From: Variovorax sp. JS1663
GTDB taxonomy: Bacteria > Pseudomonadota > Gammaproteobacteria > Burkholderiales > Burkholderiaceae_C
Length of the DNA stretch: 64,000 nucleotides
Reading direction: 5' to 3'
NCBI RefSeq assembly: GCF_002157355.1
Contig: NZ_LYMK01000017.1
Coordinates: 1 to 64,000, forward strand
Shown: positions 18,136 through 29,344 of the stretch, piece by piece
Position numbering within the stretch: the stretch's first letter is position 1
Layout of the letters: each line of letters opens with the position of its first letter
Program-made: the position numbers and the translations under genes
The notes under the pieces: generated by a model
Databases searched by the model: none
The model's input: only the letters and a program-made list of their open reading frames with translations
What the model was told of the DNA's origin: nothing

Positions 18136-19230
18136 ATGACAGCCTCCCCGCCCCCGGACAGCGGCGCCGCGACGCCTTTCCCCCCGATCAGTTGGAGCGA
18201 CCCGGAGCGCGCGCAGGCCTTCGCGCAATGGCTGGCCGCCATCGGGCCGCAGCACCAGTTGCTTCCGGCGACAGTGCGGCCGGCTTCCGCCGATGCGAGC
18301 TTCCGGCGCTACTTTCGCATCGACACGGGCGATGCGGCGCGCACGCGCATCATCATGGACGCGCCCCCCGCCAAGGAAAACAGCGCCCCCTTCGTGCAGG
18401 TCGCGCGGCTGATGCATGAGGCCGGCCTGACGGTGCCGCAGGTGCTCGAATGGGACGAGACGCAGGGCTTCCTGCTGCTCGACGACCTTGGCCGCCAGAC
18501 CATGCTCGAGGTGATCGACCCCGCCGATCCCGGCACCGCGCGGCCGCTCTACGACCAGGCCATCGATGCCCTGATCCGCTGGCAGCTGGCCTCCAGGCCG
18601 GCGGTGCTGCCCGCCTACGACCGCGCGCTGCTCGAGCGCGAACTCGCCCTGTTCCCCGACTGGTACGTCGCGAAGCACCGCGGCCTGCGCGTCGAGGGGC
18701 CGCTCGCCGAGCGGCTCCAGCGCAGCTTCCACCTGATCGTCGAGAACAACCTGGCGGCGCCCACCGTGTACGTGCACCGCGACTTCATGCCGCGCAACCT
18801 GATGATCACGGGCGGCCCCGCGCTGGGGGTGCTGGACTTCCAGGACGCGGTGCACGGCCCGATCACCTACGACATCGCCAGCCTGATGCGCGACGCCTTC
18901 CTGAGCTGGGAAGAGGATGTCGTGATCGACGTGACGGTGCGCTACTGGGAGAAGGCACGCAAGGCAGGTCTCCCCGTGGACGAGGACTTCGGTGCCTTCT
19001 ATCGCGCGGTCGAATGGATGGGCCTGCAGCGCCACCTCAAGGTGGCCGGCATCTTCGCGCGGCTGACGTTGCGCGACGGCAAGCCCCGCTACCTGGCCGA
19101 CACGCCACGCTTCATCGCCTACATCCGCGCGACCGCGGGACGCTACCGTGAGCTGACACCGCTCCTGCGCGCGATCGACGAGATCGAGGGCACCCAGCCC
19201 CTCACCGGCTTCGCTTACGGGCGGGTGTGA
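18136..19230 (+). CDS. amgK: Aminoglycoside-phosphotransferase-fold sugar kinase, AmgK-like
   Basis: A 364-aa kinase with the APH fold: the catalytic loop HRDFMPRNLMI and the metal-binding LDFQDAVHGPITYD are visible. The position next to lptD and the sequence suggest AmgK, which phosphorylates N-acetylmuramate or N-acetylglucosamine at the anomeric carbon in cell-wall recycling. The usual partner murU is not downstream; instead rsmE follows with a GTGA overlap. Substrate assignment is therefore by family and context only. Confidence 0.8.
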   Translation: MTASPPPDSGAATPFPPISWSDPERAQAFAQWLAAIGPQHQLLPATVRPASADASFRRYFRIDTGDAARTRIIMDAPPAKENSAPFVQVARLMHEAGLTVPQVLEWDETQGFLLLDDLGRQTMLEVIDPADPGTARPLYDQAIDALIRWQLASRPAVLPAYDRALLERELALFPDWYVAKHRGLRVEGPLAERLQRSFHLIVENNLAAPTVYVHRDFMPRNLMITGGPALGVLDFQDAVHGPITYDIASLMRDAFLSWEEDVVIDVTVRYWEKARKAGLPVDEDFGAFYRAVEWMGLQRHLKVAGIFARLTLRDGKPRYLADTPRFIAYIRATAGRYRELTPLLRAIDEIEGTQPLTGFAYGRV

Positions 19231-19961
19231 GGCCGCGTTTCCACTGCACCACCACTCTGGCGGCCCACAGGACGCTGGCCCTGCCTGCCGGCGCCGCGCG
19301 CCATGTGCAGGTGCTGCGGATGCAACCGGGCGACGAACTCTCCCTGTTCGACGGCAGCGGCGGCGAGTACGACGCCACCATCGAGCGCATGGGCCGCAGC
19401 GAGGTGACGGTCCAGGTCGGCGCGCATGCGGCCATCGAGCGCGAAGCGCCGCGCGCAGTGCACCTGGCGGTCGGCATGCCGGCCAACGAGCGCATGGACT
19501 GGCTGGTGGAGAAGGCGACCGAACTCGGCGTCGCCAGCATCCAGCCGCTGATGACCGCGCACGGCGTGCTGCGCCTGGCGGGCGAGCGTGCCGACAAGAA
19601 GCGTGCGCACTGGCAGGCGATCGCCGTCTCGGCCTGCGAGCAGTGCGGCCGCAACCGCGTGCCGCTGGTGCATCCCGTGCGGGCCTTCGCGGCCTGGATC
19701 GACTCCCCGCCGATCGACGATGCCGAGCGCTTCGTGCTGAGCCTGGCCGAGGGCGCGCACCAGCTGCGCGAGATCCGTGACGGTGCCCCCGCTGCGAACC
19801 TGCGCGGCGCCTGCGTGCTCAGCGGCCCCGAGGGCGGGCTGAGCGCGGTCGAAGAGCGCGAGGCGATCGTGCGCGGCTTCGCGCCGCTCACGCTCGGCCC
19901 GCGCGTGCTGCGCGCCGAAACTGCGGCGTTGGCCGCGCTTGCGCTGTTGGCGTCGGCGTGA
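19227..19961 (+). CDS. rsmE: 16S rRNA m3U1498 methyltransferase RsmE
   Basis: Methylates N3 of U1498 in 16S rRNA. The 244-aa SPOUT-fold protein shows the N-terminal PUA-like part (HVQVLRMQPGDELSLFDGSG), EKATELGVASIQPL in the middle, and the knotted SAM site LSGPEGGLSAVEE with LGPRVLRAETA. It starts at GTG 19227, overlapping the amgK stop by 4 nt, so coupling is likely. Confidence 0.93.
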   Translation: MRPRFHCTTTLAAHRTLALPAGAARHVQVLRMQPGDELSLFDGSGGEYDATIERMGRSEVTVQVGAHAAIEREAPRAVHLAVGMPANERMDWLVEKATELGVASIQPLMTAHGVLRLAGERADKKRAHWQAIAVSACEQCGRNRVPLVHPVRAFAAWIDSPPIDDAERFVLSLAEGAHQLREIRDGAPAANLRGACVLSGPEGGLSAVEEREAIVRGFAPLTLGPRVLRAETAALAALALLASA

Positions 19962-20007
19962 CCAGAATCGCTTCCCTGTCCTCTCCTGCCCACCGTGGGC
20001 CTTTCGC

Positions 20008-21369
20008 ATGACCTCGTTGATCCCCGCTTCCCTGCGCCCCCTGCCCATCCTCCTGGCCGCCCTGTGTGCCGCCGGTGTCGCCCATGCCCAGGGCTCGGCC
20101 GTGGCGCCGACGCCCACCCAGGTCCGGCCGGCGGTCGACCAGGCCTACACCCAGCTGCTGGCCGCCCCCGCCGTGAAGCAACTGCTCGAGGCCGTCAAGG
20201 CTGACCATGAGCGGTCGATCGAGGACCTCAAGATGCTCACCGAGATCGAGGCCCCGCCCTTCAAGGAGCAGAAGCGCGCCGAGGCCTTCCTCGCGCGCAT
20301 GAAGGCGCTGGGCCTGGCCGACGCGCGCATCGACGCCGAGGGCAACGTGGTGGGCCTGCGAAAGGGCACGGGCCAGGGGCCGAAGCTGCTGATTTCGGCC
20401 CACCTCGACACCGTCTTCCCCGCCGGCACCGACGTCAAGGTGAAGGAGCGCGACGGCAAGCTCCACGCGCCGGGCATCTCGGACGACACGCGCGGCCTCG
20501 CGGTGCTGCTGTCCTGGCTCAAGGTGCTGAACGACCAGAAGATCCAGACCGTGGGCGACCTGCTGATCGTGGGTAACGTGGGCGAGGAGGAGTTGGGCAA
20601 CCTGCGCGGCATGAAAGCCCTGTTCCGTGACCACCTCGACATCGACGGCATGGTGGGCGTGGAGCCGGCGGCCGACGGCACCGTGCTCGTGCTGGGCACC
20701 GCGAGCCACCGCTACGAGTTCAGCTTCAAGGGCCCCGGCGGCCATAGCTACGCGGCCTTCGGCCAGGTGCCCAGCGCGATCCACGGCATGGGCCGCGCGA
20801 TCGCCAAGATCGCCGAGATCAAGACGCCCAGCTTTCCCAAGACCACCTTCACCGTCGGCACCGTGGGCGGCGGCACCTCGGTCAACACCATCGCGCCGGA
20901 TGCGCGCATGGCGGTGGACATTCGCTCCGACGAGATGGGCGCGCTGCTGGAAACCGAGAAGAAGGTGCTGGCCGCGATCGACGAGGCCGTGGCGGAAGAA
21001 AACAAGCGCTGGAACGTCAACACGCTCAGCGTCAGCAACAAGCTGATCGGCGACCGGCCGGGGGGCCGCACGGCCTCGGACTCGGTGATCGTCGAGGCCG
21101 CCGTGCGAGCCAACACCGCCTTCGGCCACAAGACCCTGCTGACCGGCGCCAGCACCGATGCCAACGTGCCCATGTCGCTCGGCATCCCGGCCGTCATCAT
21201 CGGCGGCGGCGGCAAGACCGGCGGCTTCCACGCGCTGAGCGAGTGGATCGACGTGACAGACGCCTGGAAGGGCGCGCAGAATGGTCTGGTGACCGTGCTC
21301 GGGCTGGTCGGCGTCCAAGGCGTGAGCGAGCCGCTGCTGCCCAAGCGTCCGCCGCGGCCGAAGCAGTAG
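20008..21369 (+). CDS. Secreted M20-family metallopeptidase
   Basis: A 453-aa protein with a signal peptide (PILLAALCAAGVAHAQ) and an M20 di-zinc peptidase body: ISAHLDTVFP with the His ligand, GISDDTRGLA, the Glu-Glu pair in GNVGEEELGN and FHALSEWIDV near the C-terminus. It likely hydrolyses dipeptides or tripeptides in the periplasm; the substrate is unknown. ATG 20008 is chosen because it starts a proper signal peptide; the frame runs upstream into rsmE. It is not closely related to the other M20 protein at 23890-25383. Confidence 0.88.
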   Translation: MTSLIPASLRPLPILLAALCAAGVAHAQGSAVAPTPTQVRPAVDQAYTQLLAAPAVKQLLEAVKADHERSIEDLKMLTEIEAPPFKEQKRAEAFLARMKALGLADARIDAEGNVVGLRKGTGQGPKLLISAHLDTVFPAGTDVKVKERDGKLHAPGISDDTRGLAVLLSWLKVLNDQKIQTVGDLLIVGNVGEEELGNLRGMKALFRDHLDIDGMVGVEPAADGTVLVLGTASHRYEFSFKGPGGHSYAAFGQVPSAIHGMGRAIAKIAEIKTPSFPKTTFTVGTVGGGTSVNTIAPDARMAVDIRSDEMGALLETEKKVLAAIDEAVAEENKRWNVNTLSVSNKLIGDRPGGRTASDSVIVEAAVRANTAFGHKTLLTGASTDANVPMSLGIPAVIIGGGGKTGGFHALSEWIDVTDAWKGAQNGLVTVLGLVGVQGVSEPLLPKRPPRPKQ

Positions 21370-21410
21370 CAGGCGGCTCATCCCCCACCCTTTCACCTCA
21401 GGAGCCCATC

Positions 21411-21866
21411 ATGGGATTGCTCGATTCGGTTCTCGGACAAGTGCTCGGCGGCGTGCAGGCGCAGCAGCAACCCCAGCCAGGCGGCCTGGGCGGGCTCGGT
21501 GACCTGGGCGGCCTGGCCGGCGCGCTCGGCGGACTGCTCGCCAACAACGGCGAGATGGGTGGACTCGGCGGCCTGGTCTCGAAATTCGAGCAGGCCGGCA
21601 TGGGCGACGTGATCGGCTCCTGGGTCGGCTCGGGCCAGAACGCGCCGATCTCTGGCGGCCAGCTGCAGGACGTGCTGGGCAGCGACGTGATCTCCGGCCT
21701 TTCGCAAAAACTGGGCATCAACGCGAGCACGCTGCTGCCGATGCTGGCCGCGCTGCTGCCCACGCTGATCGACCAGCTCACGCCCCGTGGGCAGGCGCCG
21801 GCCGAGGGCCTGGGCAACCAGGACGATCTGTTGGCCTCGCTGTCCGGCCTGCTGCAGAAGGGCTGA
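21411..21866 (+). CDS. YidB-like DUF937 protein
   Basis: A 151-aa protein starting behind AGGAG (7-nt gap): MGLLDSVLGQVLGG, a Gln/Pro/Gly-rich linker, and a conserved C-terminal half (QNAPISGGQLQDVLGSDVIS, then LLPMLAALLPTLIDQLTPRG). This matches the DUF937/YidB family, which has no firm function; no signal peptide or membrane helix is evident. It lies between the secreted M20 peptidase and an MFS gene. Confidence 0.8.
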   Translation: MGLLDSVLGQVLGGVQAQQQPQPGGLGGLGDLGGLAGALGGLLANNGEMGGLGGLVSKFEQAGMGDVIGSWVGSGQNAPISGGQLQDVLGSDVISGLSQKLGINASTLLPMLAALLPTLIDQLTPRGQAPAEGLGNQDDLLASLSGLLQKG

Positions 21867-21875
21867 CGCCGCTCG

Positions 21876-23048
21876 ATGAATCGCCACCTCTGGCTGCTGG
21901 CCGCCTGCCAGGGCCTGTTCCTGACCAACAACGTCGCCTTCATCGCGATCAACGGTCTGGTCGGCCTGGCGCTCGCGCCGCGCGGCTGGATGGCCACGCT
22001 GCCCGTGATGGGCTACGTGATCGGTGGCGCGCTGTCCACCGGTTTGGTGGCGCGCACGCAGCGGCGCTTCGGGCGTCGCCGCTCCTTCCAGATCGGCCTG
22101 GCCGTGGCGCTGGGCTCGGCGCTGATGTGCGCGCAGGCTGCGCTCTGGAAAGACTTCTGGATGCTGTGCGCCACGACGGTGGTGGCCGGCTACTACAACG
22201 CGAATGCCAGCCTCTACCGCTTCGCCGCCGCCGAGCTGGCCGCGCCCGCGTGGCGCGAGAAGGCGGTTTCACTGGTGATGGCTGGCGGGCTGATCGGCGC
22301 GGTGGCGGGCCCGAACCTCGCGGCCTTCACGCGCAACTGGTTCGCAGTGCCCTTCGCCGGCGTGTACCTGGCCCTGGCCGGCGTGGCACTCGTGGCGATG
22401 GTGCTCATGCACTTCATCGAATTTCCTGCGCCGCCGGCGCGGCATGCGGCGGCCGGAGGGCGGCCGCTGGGCGAGATCGCGCGCCAGCCGGTCTTCGTCG
22501 TCGCCGCCCTGGCCGGAGCCCTCGGCTTCGGCGTAATGAACCTGCTGATGGCCGCGACGCCGATCGCCATGCAGGTCTGCCGCCTGCCTTTCGACGACGT
22601 GGCGCTGGTGCTCGAATGGCATGTGATCGGCATGTTCGCGCCGGGCTTCTTCACCGGCCACCTGATCCGGCGCTTCGGCGCATTGCCGGTGATGGCGGTG
22701 GGGCTGGTGCTCAACCTGGGCTGCATCGTGGTGGCGCTTGCGGGCGTGGAGCTGCATCACTTCCTGGTCGCCCTGTTCCTGCTCGGCGTGGGCTGGAACT
22801 TCCTCTTCACCGGGAGCACCACCCTGTCGCTCTCGGCCTACACCGCCGATGAGAAAGACCGCGCGCAGGGCGCACTCAACTTCTGCGTTTTCGCCACGCT
22901 GGCGCTCACGTCATTCGCCTCCGGCGTGCTGGTCACGACGCAAGGTTGGCAGCTGTTGAACATCGGCTCGCTGGTGCCGGTGCTGCTGACCGGCGCGGGC
23001 CTGCTGTGGCTGGCGCGGCGCTCGCGCGCCAGCACCGCTGCCGTCTAG
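21876..23048 (+). CDS. Major facilitator superfamily transporter
   Basis: A 390-aa membrane protein with about 12 hydrophobic segments. The cytoplasmic loop motif after helix 2 is visible as VARTQRRFGRRRSFQIG. The C-terminal half contains WHVIGMFAPGFFTGHLIRRFG, seen in YfkF/MdtG-like MFS proteins. The substrate cannot be read from sequence. It begins 9 bp after the DUF937 gene. Its stop TAG shares CTAG with the stop of the convergent hydrolase (23045-23048). Confidence 0.85.
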   Translation: MNRHLWLLAACQGLFLTNNVAFIAINGLVGLALAPRGWMATLPVMGYVIGGALSTGLVARTQRRFGRRRSFQIGLAVALGSALMCAQAALWKDFWMLCATTVVAGYYNANASLYRFAAAELAAPAWREKAVSLVMAGGLIGAVAGPNLAAFTRNWFAVPFAGVYLALAGVALVAMVLMHFIEFPAPPARHAAAGGRPLGEIARQPVFVVAALAGALGFGVMNLLMAATPIAMQVCRLPFDDVALVLEWHVIGMFAPGFFTGHLIRRFGALPVMAVGLVLNLGCIVVALAGVELHHFLVALFLLGVGWNFLFTGSTTLSLSAYTADEKDRAQGALNFCVFATLALTSFASGVLVTTQGWQLLNIGSLVPVLLTGAGLLWLARRSRASTAAV

Positions 23049-23887
23049 GCGGGCGGGAAGCGGGCGTCGAGCCAGCGCGCCAGCGTGTCGAAGACGGGCT
23101 GCGCGTCCAGCTCGTTGAAGATCTCGTGGTAAAGCGCGGGAAAGCAGGTGGCGCTCAACACCGTGGCCGGCGCCGCGTCCGCAAAGCGGCGGCTGCCTTC
23201 GGGCTTCACCAGCCGGTCATCGCCGGCATAGACCAGCAGCGTGGGCACCTGCCAGTACGGCGCTGCGGCCTGCACCACAGCGCCCTCGTCGGCCAGGAAG
23301 CGCGCCAGCCGCGCGCCGATGCGGTCATGGCACAGCGGGTCTTCGCGGTAGGCCCGCACCACAGCGGGATCGTGCGAGAGATAGCGGTCGTCCAGACCGT
23401 TGCCCACGCGCAGCGTCGGCGCCACGCGCGACAGCAGGGCGATCAGGCCTTTCTGGAACAGGCTGAGTCCGGGGTCCAGGCCCGGCGATGACAGCACCAG
23501 CGCATCGACAGGGCGGACCGCGCGTGCGACGAAGCTCGCAGCGACCAGCCCGCCGAGGCTGTGGCCCAGCAAGACCAGCGGCAGGCCGGTATGCAGCCGG
23601 CGCGTGTCGTCGACGACAAGCGCCAGATCGTCGACCAGCCGCATCACGCCGGGCAGGCCGCCGCGCGGGCCTGTGGATGCGCCATGGCCATGGTGGTCCG
23701 CGGCGCGCACTGCAAAGCCCCAGTCGTTGAGGCGTGCCGCCACGTGACGATATCGCCCGGCGTGCTCGCCGATGCCATGCACCAGCACGACGGCGGCGCG
23801 CGCGGCACGGCCCGGCGCGAGGGGCCACTCGTGGAGGGCCAGTGTTTCGCCGTCCGGCGTGCGCAGGGGCACGTCGGCCAGGCTCAC
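23045..23887 (-). CDS. Alpha/beta hydrolase, monoacylglycerol lipase-like
   Basis: A 280-aa serine hydrolase (Hydrolase_4 / lysophospholipase group). The nucleophile elbow GHSLGG, the acid in YAGDDRLV and the His in ALYHEIFNE form the triad; the oxyanion region is VLVHGIGEHAGRY. It likely cleaves monoacylglycerols or lysophospholipids. GTG 23887 is chosen; the longer open frame up to 24157 overlaps the M20 gene. The start lies 2 bp after that gene's stop (23890), so the two are co-transcribed. Confidence 0.85.
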   Translation of the reverse strand: MSLADVPLRTPDGETLALHEWPLAPGRAARAAVVLVHGIGEHAGRYRHVAARLNDWGFAVRAADHHGHGASTGPRGGLPGVMRLVDDLALVVDDTRRLHTGLPLVLLGHSLGGLVAASFVARAVRPVDALVLSSPGLDPGLSLFQKGLIALLSRVAPTLRVGNGLDDRYLSHDPAVVRAYREDPLCHDRIGARLARFLADEGAVVQAAAPYWQVPTLLVYAGDDRLVKPEGSRRFADAAPATVLSATCFPALYHEIFNELDAQPVFDTLARWLDARFPPA

Positions 23888-23889
23888 CT

Positions 23890-25383
<1,494 letters not shown>

Positions 25384-25507
25384 GGGGTTCTCCGCGTATT
25401 GGAACTGGCGAGGGATCCCGCGAATTATGGGCGCATGCCGCGCAGGCCGCAGCCCTTTGGGCTAATCTCTGCCGGCTTCGAAGTGGCAACCGGATCGGAG
25501 GCAGATC

Positions 25508-26320
25508 TTGAGCAGCAGCAATGGCAAGAAAAAGCGCGTGCGCGTCGGCATCGGCGGCTGGACCTACGAGCCCTGGCGCAACAACTTCTACCCTGCGGGG
25601 CTTCCCCACAGCCAGGAGTTGCACTACGCCAGCCGCCATACGACCGCCATCGAGGTCAACGGCACCTACTACAGCAGCTTCAAGCCGCCGACCTTCAAGA
25701 AGTGGCACGACGAGACACCAGAGGACTTCATGTTCTCGCTCAAGGCCTCTCGCTTCGCGACCAACCGCAAGCAGCTGTCGGCGGCGGGCGATTCCGTCAA
25801 GCGCTTCGTCGAGAGCGGCATCACCGAACTGGGCGACAAGCTGGGCCCGATCGTGTGGCAGTTCATGCCGACCAAGGCCTTCGATCCCGAGGACTTCGAG
25901 GCCTTCCTCGCGTTGTTGCCGAAGCAGGAAGGCAGCCGCGCGCTGCGGCACGTGATGGACGTGCGGCATCCGAGCTTCATGACGCCGGACTACCTGGCGC
26001 TGGCGCGCAAGTACAAGGCAGCGACCGTCTTCACCGACGCGGACAAGTTCCCTTCCTTCGCCGACCTGACGGCCGACTTCGTCTATGCGCGGCTGATGAT
26101 GAGCGACGCGGCACAGGAGACCGGCTATGCGTCCCAGGCGCTGGACGCCTGGGCCGACGCGGGAAAGACCTGGGCCGCAGGCGGCCTGCCGGAAGCGCTG
26201 CCCTATGTCGAGAAGGGCAAGGCAACGAAGAGCGCGCGCGACGTCTTCATCTACTTCATCAACGGCGCAAAAGAAAAGGCACCGGCCGCGGCCGGTGCCC
26301 TGATCCAGCGGCTCGCCTGA
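25508..26320 (+). CDS. DUF72 TIM-barrel protein
   Basis: A 270-aa protein of the DUF72 (YecE-like) family: RVGIGGWTYEPWRNNFYP near the start, AIEVNGTYYSSFKPPTFKKW, FMFSLKASRF, and DVRHPSF in the middle. These are TIM barrels of unknown biochemical role. The start is TTG 25508, placed after GGAGG (25498-25502). Transcribed alone, divergent from the M20 gene. Confidence 0.88.
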   Translation: MSSSNGKKKRVRVGIGGWTYEPWRNNFYPAGLPHSQELHYASRHTTAIEVNGTYYSSFKPPTFKKWHDETPEDFMFSLKASRFATNRKQLSAAGDSVKRFVESGITELGDKLGPIVWQFMPTKAFDPEDFEAFLALLPKQEGSRALRHVMDVRHPSFMTPDYLALARKYKAATVFTDADKFPSFADLTADFVYARLMMSDAAQETGYASQALDAWADAGKTWAAGGLPEALPYVEKGKATKSARDVFIYFINGAKEKAPAAAGALIQRLA

Positions 26321-26338
26321 GCGAGCCTGTGTGCGGCC

Positions 26339-26869
26339 TCAGGCCGCGGCTTGCAGCGCCGGCTTGCTCGCGCTGCTGCTGCCGGCGGAGGTGCCGAAGC
26401 TGATCTCGCCGGAAAGCTGACCGCCTTCCTCGATCACGATCTTGCCGTAGCGGATCTTGCCGGTGACCTTGCCGGTGGAATGGATGACGAGCTTCTCGCG
26501 CACCGTGAGGTTGCCGTCGAACAGGCCGCGGATCTCCGCGATGTCGATCTCGGCCGAGCCCTTGAACGCGCCCTGCTCGGCGATCTGCATCACGCGCGAG
26601 TCCATCGTCGCCTCGACCAGGCCTTCAACCACGAGGGTGTCGCAGTCCGTGATCTCGACGCCCTTGAGCTTGATGTTGGGGCCGACGGTGAGCTTGCTGC
26701 CACCTTCCTTGACTGCCGCCGCCGCGCTGGCCGACTGCGCCGACAGGCCCGACGGCGTCACCGGCGTGCCCGAGAGATTGGTGCCGGAGCCCACCAGCGG
26801 CGCGGGACGAGAGGTAAGGGAATCGGCGTCGCGATCACGCTTGCCGAAGAAGGGGGACTGTGTGGCCAA
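26339..26869 (-). CDS. Bactofilin cytoskeletal protein
   Basis: Bactofilins polymerise without nucleotides and scaffold cell-shape or envelope processes. The 176-aa protein has a disordered N-terminus (TQSPFFGKRDRDAD...) and a bactofilin beta-helix (residues ~60-160: KLTVGPNIKLKGVEITDCDT, GLFDGNLTVREKLVIHSTG). TTG 26869 is chosen because GAGGAGC precedes it by 6-7 nt; no ATG fits. The longer frame to 27025 is not bactofilin-like. No M23 peptidase gene, a frequent bactofilin partner, is adjacent. Confidence 0.88.
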   Translation of the reverse strand: MATQSPFFGKRDRDADSLTSRPAPLVGSGTNLSGTPVTPSGLSAQSASAAAAVKEGGSKLTVGPNIKLKGVEITDCDTLVVEGLVEATMDSRVMQIAEQGAFKGSAEIDIAEIRGLFDGNLTVREKLVIHSTGKVTGKIRYGKIVIEEGGQLSGEISFGTSAGSSSASKPALQAAA

Positions 26870-26987
26870 TGGGAAGCTCCTCAAAAAGGTGGATCGTAAG
26901 AACGCCCTTCCGGCTCTCGGCACTTCATTGCGCAAGAAGCGTAACCAGTTACGTCTCCTCTGTGCATCCTTGGAACTTTCGTCTTGC

Positions 26988-27575
26988 TTATGCCGGACGC
27001 CAGACGGCGCGCCCTTGTGCAGCATCGTCGATCCGCGCGATGAAGTTCGCGGCCTCGGGCTCGGGCAGGCTCAGCGAGAACTGCACGAGACCGAGATGTT
27101 GCACCTGTTCCAGTGTAGCGCCCACTGCCGCGATCTCGCGACGAAACACACCTTCCAGCGCGTAAGGCACCGCGCAATGCAGCCGGCGCTGCGACACGAG
27201 CGGCACCAGCGTCGCGGCGCCGACTGCTTGGGCAATGCAGTCGGTGTAGGCGCGCACCAGCCCACCGGCGCCAAGCTTGACGCCGCCGAAATAGCGAACG
27301 ACGGTGGCGAGCGCGCCCTGGAGATCGTGATGCCGCAGCACCTCCAGCATGGGCCGGCCGGCCGTGCCACCGGGCTCGCCGTCATCGTTGGCGGCCGATT
27401 GCCCGCCAGCCATCAACGCCCAGCAGACATGCGCCGCGCCCGGATGTGCCTGCCGCAACGCGTCGACCACCGCGTGCGCAGCGGCTCGATCGGCGACCGG
27501 CTGCACGCAGCCGATGAAGCGGCTCTTCTTGACCAGGAGCTCGCTGTGCTGCGGCGATGCAAGGGTGAAGGCCAT
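26988..27575 (-). CDS. yigZ: YigZ/IMPACT family protein
   Basis: A 195-aa protein with the UPF0029/IMPACT N-terminal domain: KKSRFIGCVQPV, DDGEPGGTAGRPMLEVL and VVRYFGGVKLGAGGLVRAY, then a DUF1949-like C-terminal domain. Homologues are linked to translation control, but the bacterial function is unsettled. ATG 27575 starts the conserved region; the open frame upstream is not conserved. It lies 28 bp after metW and may be in the same transcript. Confidence 0.88.
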   Translation of the reverse strand: MAFTLASPQHSELLVKKSRFIGCVQPVADRAAAHAVVDALRQAHPGAAHVCWALMAGGQSAANDDGEPGGTAGRPMLEVLRHHDLQGALATVVRYFGGVKLGAGGLVRAYTDCIAQAVGAATLVPLVSQRRLHCAVPYALEGVFRREIAAVGATLEQVQHLGLVQFSLSLPEPEAANFIARIDDAAQGRAVWRPA

Positions 27576-27603
27576 CGCATGGCGGCGAATGCCGAAGCCT
27601 CGC

Positions 27604-28191
27604 TCAGCGCTCGCGCTCGAACTTGAACACCGCGGTGGCCGCACGCGCGTTCGGCAGCCATCGCACCTCGGCACCTTCCTGCAGGCCGAAGGCGTCCAGC
27701 ACGCTCAGGCGGTTCTTGCGTGCGAGCACCTCGAAGTCCTTGAAGGTGCCCACGCGGATGTTGGGCGTGTCGTACCACTGGTAGGGCAGGCGCCGCGTCA
27801 CGGGCATGCGGCCGCGCGCAATGCTGATGCGGTTGGGCCAGTGCGCGAAATTGGGAAAGGCGACGATGCCGATGCGGCCGACGCGCGCGGTCTCGCGCAG
27901 CATCACCTCGGCATTGCGCAGGTGCTGCAGCGTGTCGATCTGAAGCACGACGTCGAAGGAAGCGTCGTCGAACATCGCAAGGCCTTCGTCGAGGTTGAGC
28001 TGGATCACGTCCACGCCATGGCGGATGCATTGCAGCACGTTGCCGTCGGCGATCTCCACGCCATAGCCGCTGCAGCCGCGCTCGCGCTGCAGCAGGTCGA
28101 GCAGCGCGCCATCGCCGCAGCCGAGGTCGAGCACGCGTGAGCCTTCGGGTACGAGGCTGGCGATCAGGCGCTGGGTGTTGATGTCACTCAT
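27604..28191 (-). CDS. metW: Methionine biosynthesis protein MetW
   Basis: A 195-aa SAM-dependent-methyltransferase-fold protein. The SAM motif [15 protein letters not shown], then [14 protein letters not shown] and [15 protein letters not shown], match MetW, which partners MetX for full homoserine acetyltransferase or succinyltransferase activity in several proteobacteria. Its ATG overlaps the metX stop (ATGA, 28188-28191), so the two are coupled and share the SAM-II riboswitch. Confidence 0.93.
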   Translation of the reverse strand: MSDINTQRLIASLVPEGSRVLDLGCGDGALLDLLQRERGCSGYGVEIADGNVLQCIRHGVDVIQLNLDEGLAMFDDASFDVVLQIDTLQHLRNAEVMLRETARVGRIGIVAFPNFAHWPNRISIARGRMPVTRRLPYQWYDTPNIRVGTFKDFEVLARKNRLSVLDAFGLQEGAEVRWLPNARAATAVFKFERER

Positions 28192-29342
28192 GCGGCCGCC
28201 TCCTCCTTCGCGATGCGCTCGAAGTAGGAGCGCACCAGGCTCATGTAGCGCACGTCGTCGAGCAGGAAGGCGTCGTGGCCGTGCGGGGCGTCGATCTCGG
28301 CGTAACTCACGCTGCGGCGGTTGTCGAGCAGCGCCTTCACGATCTCGCGGCTGCGCGCCGGCGCGAAGCGCCAGTCGGTGGTGAAGCTCACGAGCAGGAA
28401 GCGCGCGGTGGCCGGCGCCAGCGCGGCGCGCAGGTCGCCGCCGTGCGCGCGTGCCGGATCGAAGTAGTCGAGCGCGCGCGTGATCAGCAGGTAGGTGTTG
28501 GCGTCGAAGTACTCGCTGAACTTGTCGCCGTTGTAGCGCAGGTAGCTCTCGATCTGGAACTCGACCTCCTGCGTCGAATAGAGGAAGTCGGTGCCTGCCC
28601 GGTCGCCTTCGACGGCACTGCGCAGCGCGCGACCGAACTTCTCGTTCATCAGGTCGTCGCTCTGGTAGGTAATGTGGCCGATCATGCGGGCGATGCGCAG
28701 CCCGCGCTTGGGCACCACGCCGTGCTCGTAGAAATGGCCACCGTTGAAGTCCGGGTCGGTCACGATGGCGCGCCGCGCCACCTCGTTGAATGCAATGTTC
28801 TGCGCCGTCAGGCTGGGGGCGCTCGCGATCACGACCGCATGGCGCACACGCTCCGGATACTGCAGCGTCCACGACAGCGCCTGCATGCCGCCAAGACTGC
28901 CGCCCATGACGGCAGCCAGCGTCTCGATGCCGAGCGCGTCGAGCAGGGCTGCCTGGGCACGCACCCAATCCTCGACCGTCACGACGGGGAAATCAGCGCC
29001 GTAGATGCGCCCGGTCGCGGGGTTGACGTGCATCGGGCCGGTGGAGCCGAAGCAGGAGCCGAGGTTGTTGATGCCGATCACGAAGAAGCGGTCGGTGTCG
29101 ACCGGCTTGCCCGGGCCGATCATGTTGTCCCACCAGCCTTCGGACTTGTCCTGGCCCGCATAGACGCCCGCCACGTGGTGCGAGGCGTTCAGCGCATGGC
29201 ACACCAGCACTGCATTGCTGCGCTGCGCGTTGAGCGTGCCGTAGGTCTCGTAGGCCAGGCTGTAGTCGGAAATGGTCGCGCCGCTGCTCAGCGGCAACGG
29301 CCCGGCGAAGGACATGGACTGCGAAGAGACAACCAGAGACAT
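28188..29342 (-). CDS. metX: Homoserine O-acyltransferase MetX
   Basis: Acylates homoserine in the first committed step of methionine synthesis. The 384-aa alpha/beta hydrolase shows the [11 protein letters not shown] segment, the nucleophile elbow [27 protein letters not shown] and the C-terminal triad His in [12 protein letters not shown]. MetX enzymes are acetyl- or succinyl-specific; the name should stay general. The ATG at 29342 has no Shine-Dalgarno; a terminator U-tract runs right up to it, placing it downstream of the riboswitch platform. Confidence 0.93.
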   Translation of the reverse strand: MSLVVSSQSMSFAGPLPLSSGATISDYSLAYETYGTLNAQRSNAVLVCHALNASHHVAGVYAGQDKSEGWWDNMIGPGKPVDTDRFFVIGINNLGSCFGSTGPMHVNPATGRIYGADFPVVTVEDWVRAQAALLDALGIETLAAVMGGSLGGMQALSWTLQYPERVRHAVVIASAPSLTAQNIAFNEVARRAIVTDPDFNGGHFYEHGVVPKRGLRIARMIGHITYQSDDLMNEKFGRALRSAVEGDRAGTDFLYSTQEVEFQIESYLRYNGDKFSEYFDANTYLLITRALDYFDPARAHGGDLRAALAPATARFLLVSFTTDWRFAPARSREIVKALLDNRRSVSYAEIDAPHGHDAFLLDDVRYMSLVRSYFERIAKEEAAA

Positions 29343-29344
29343 GG

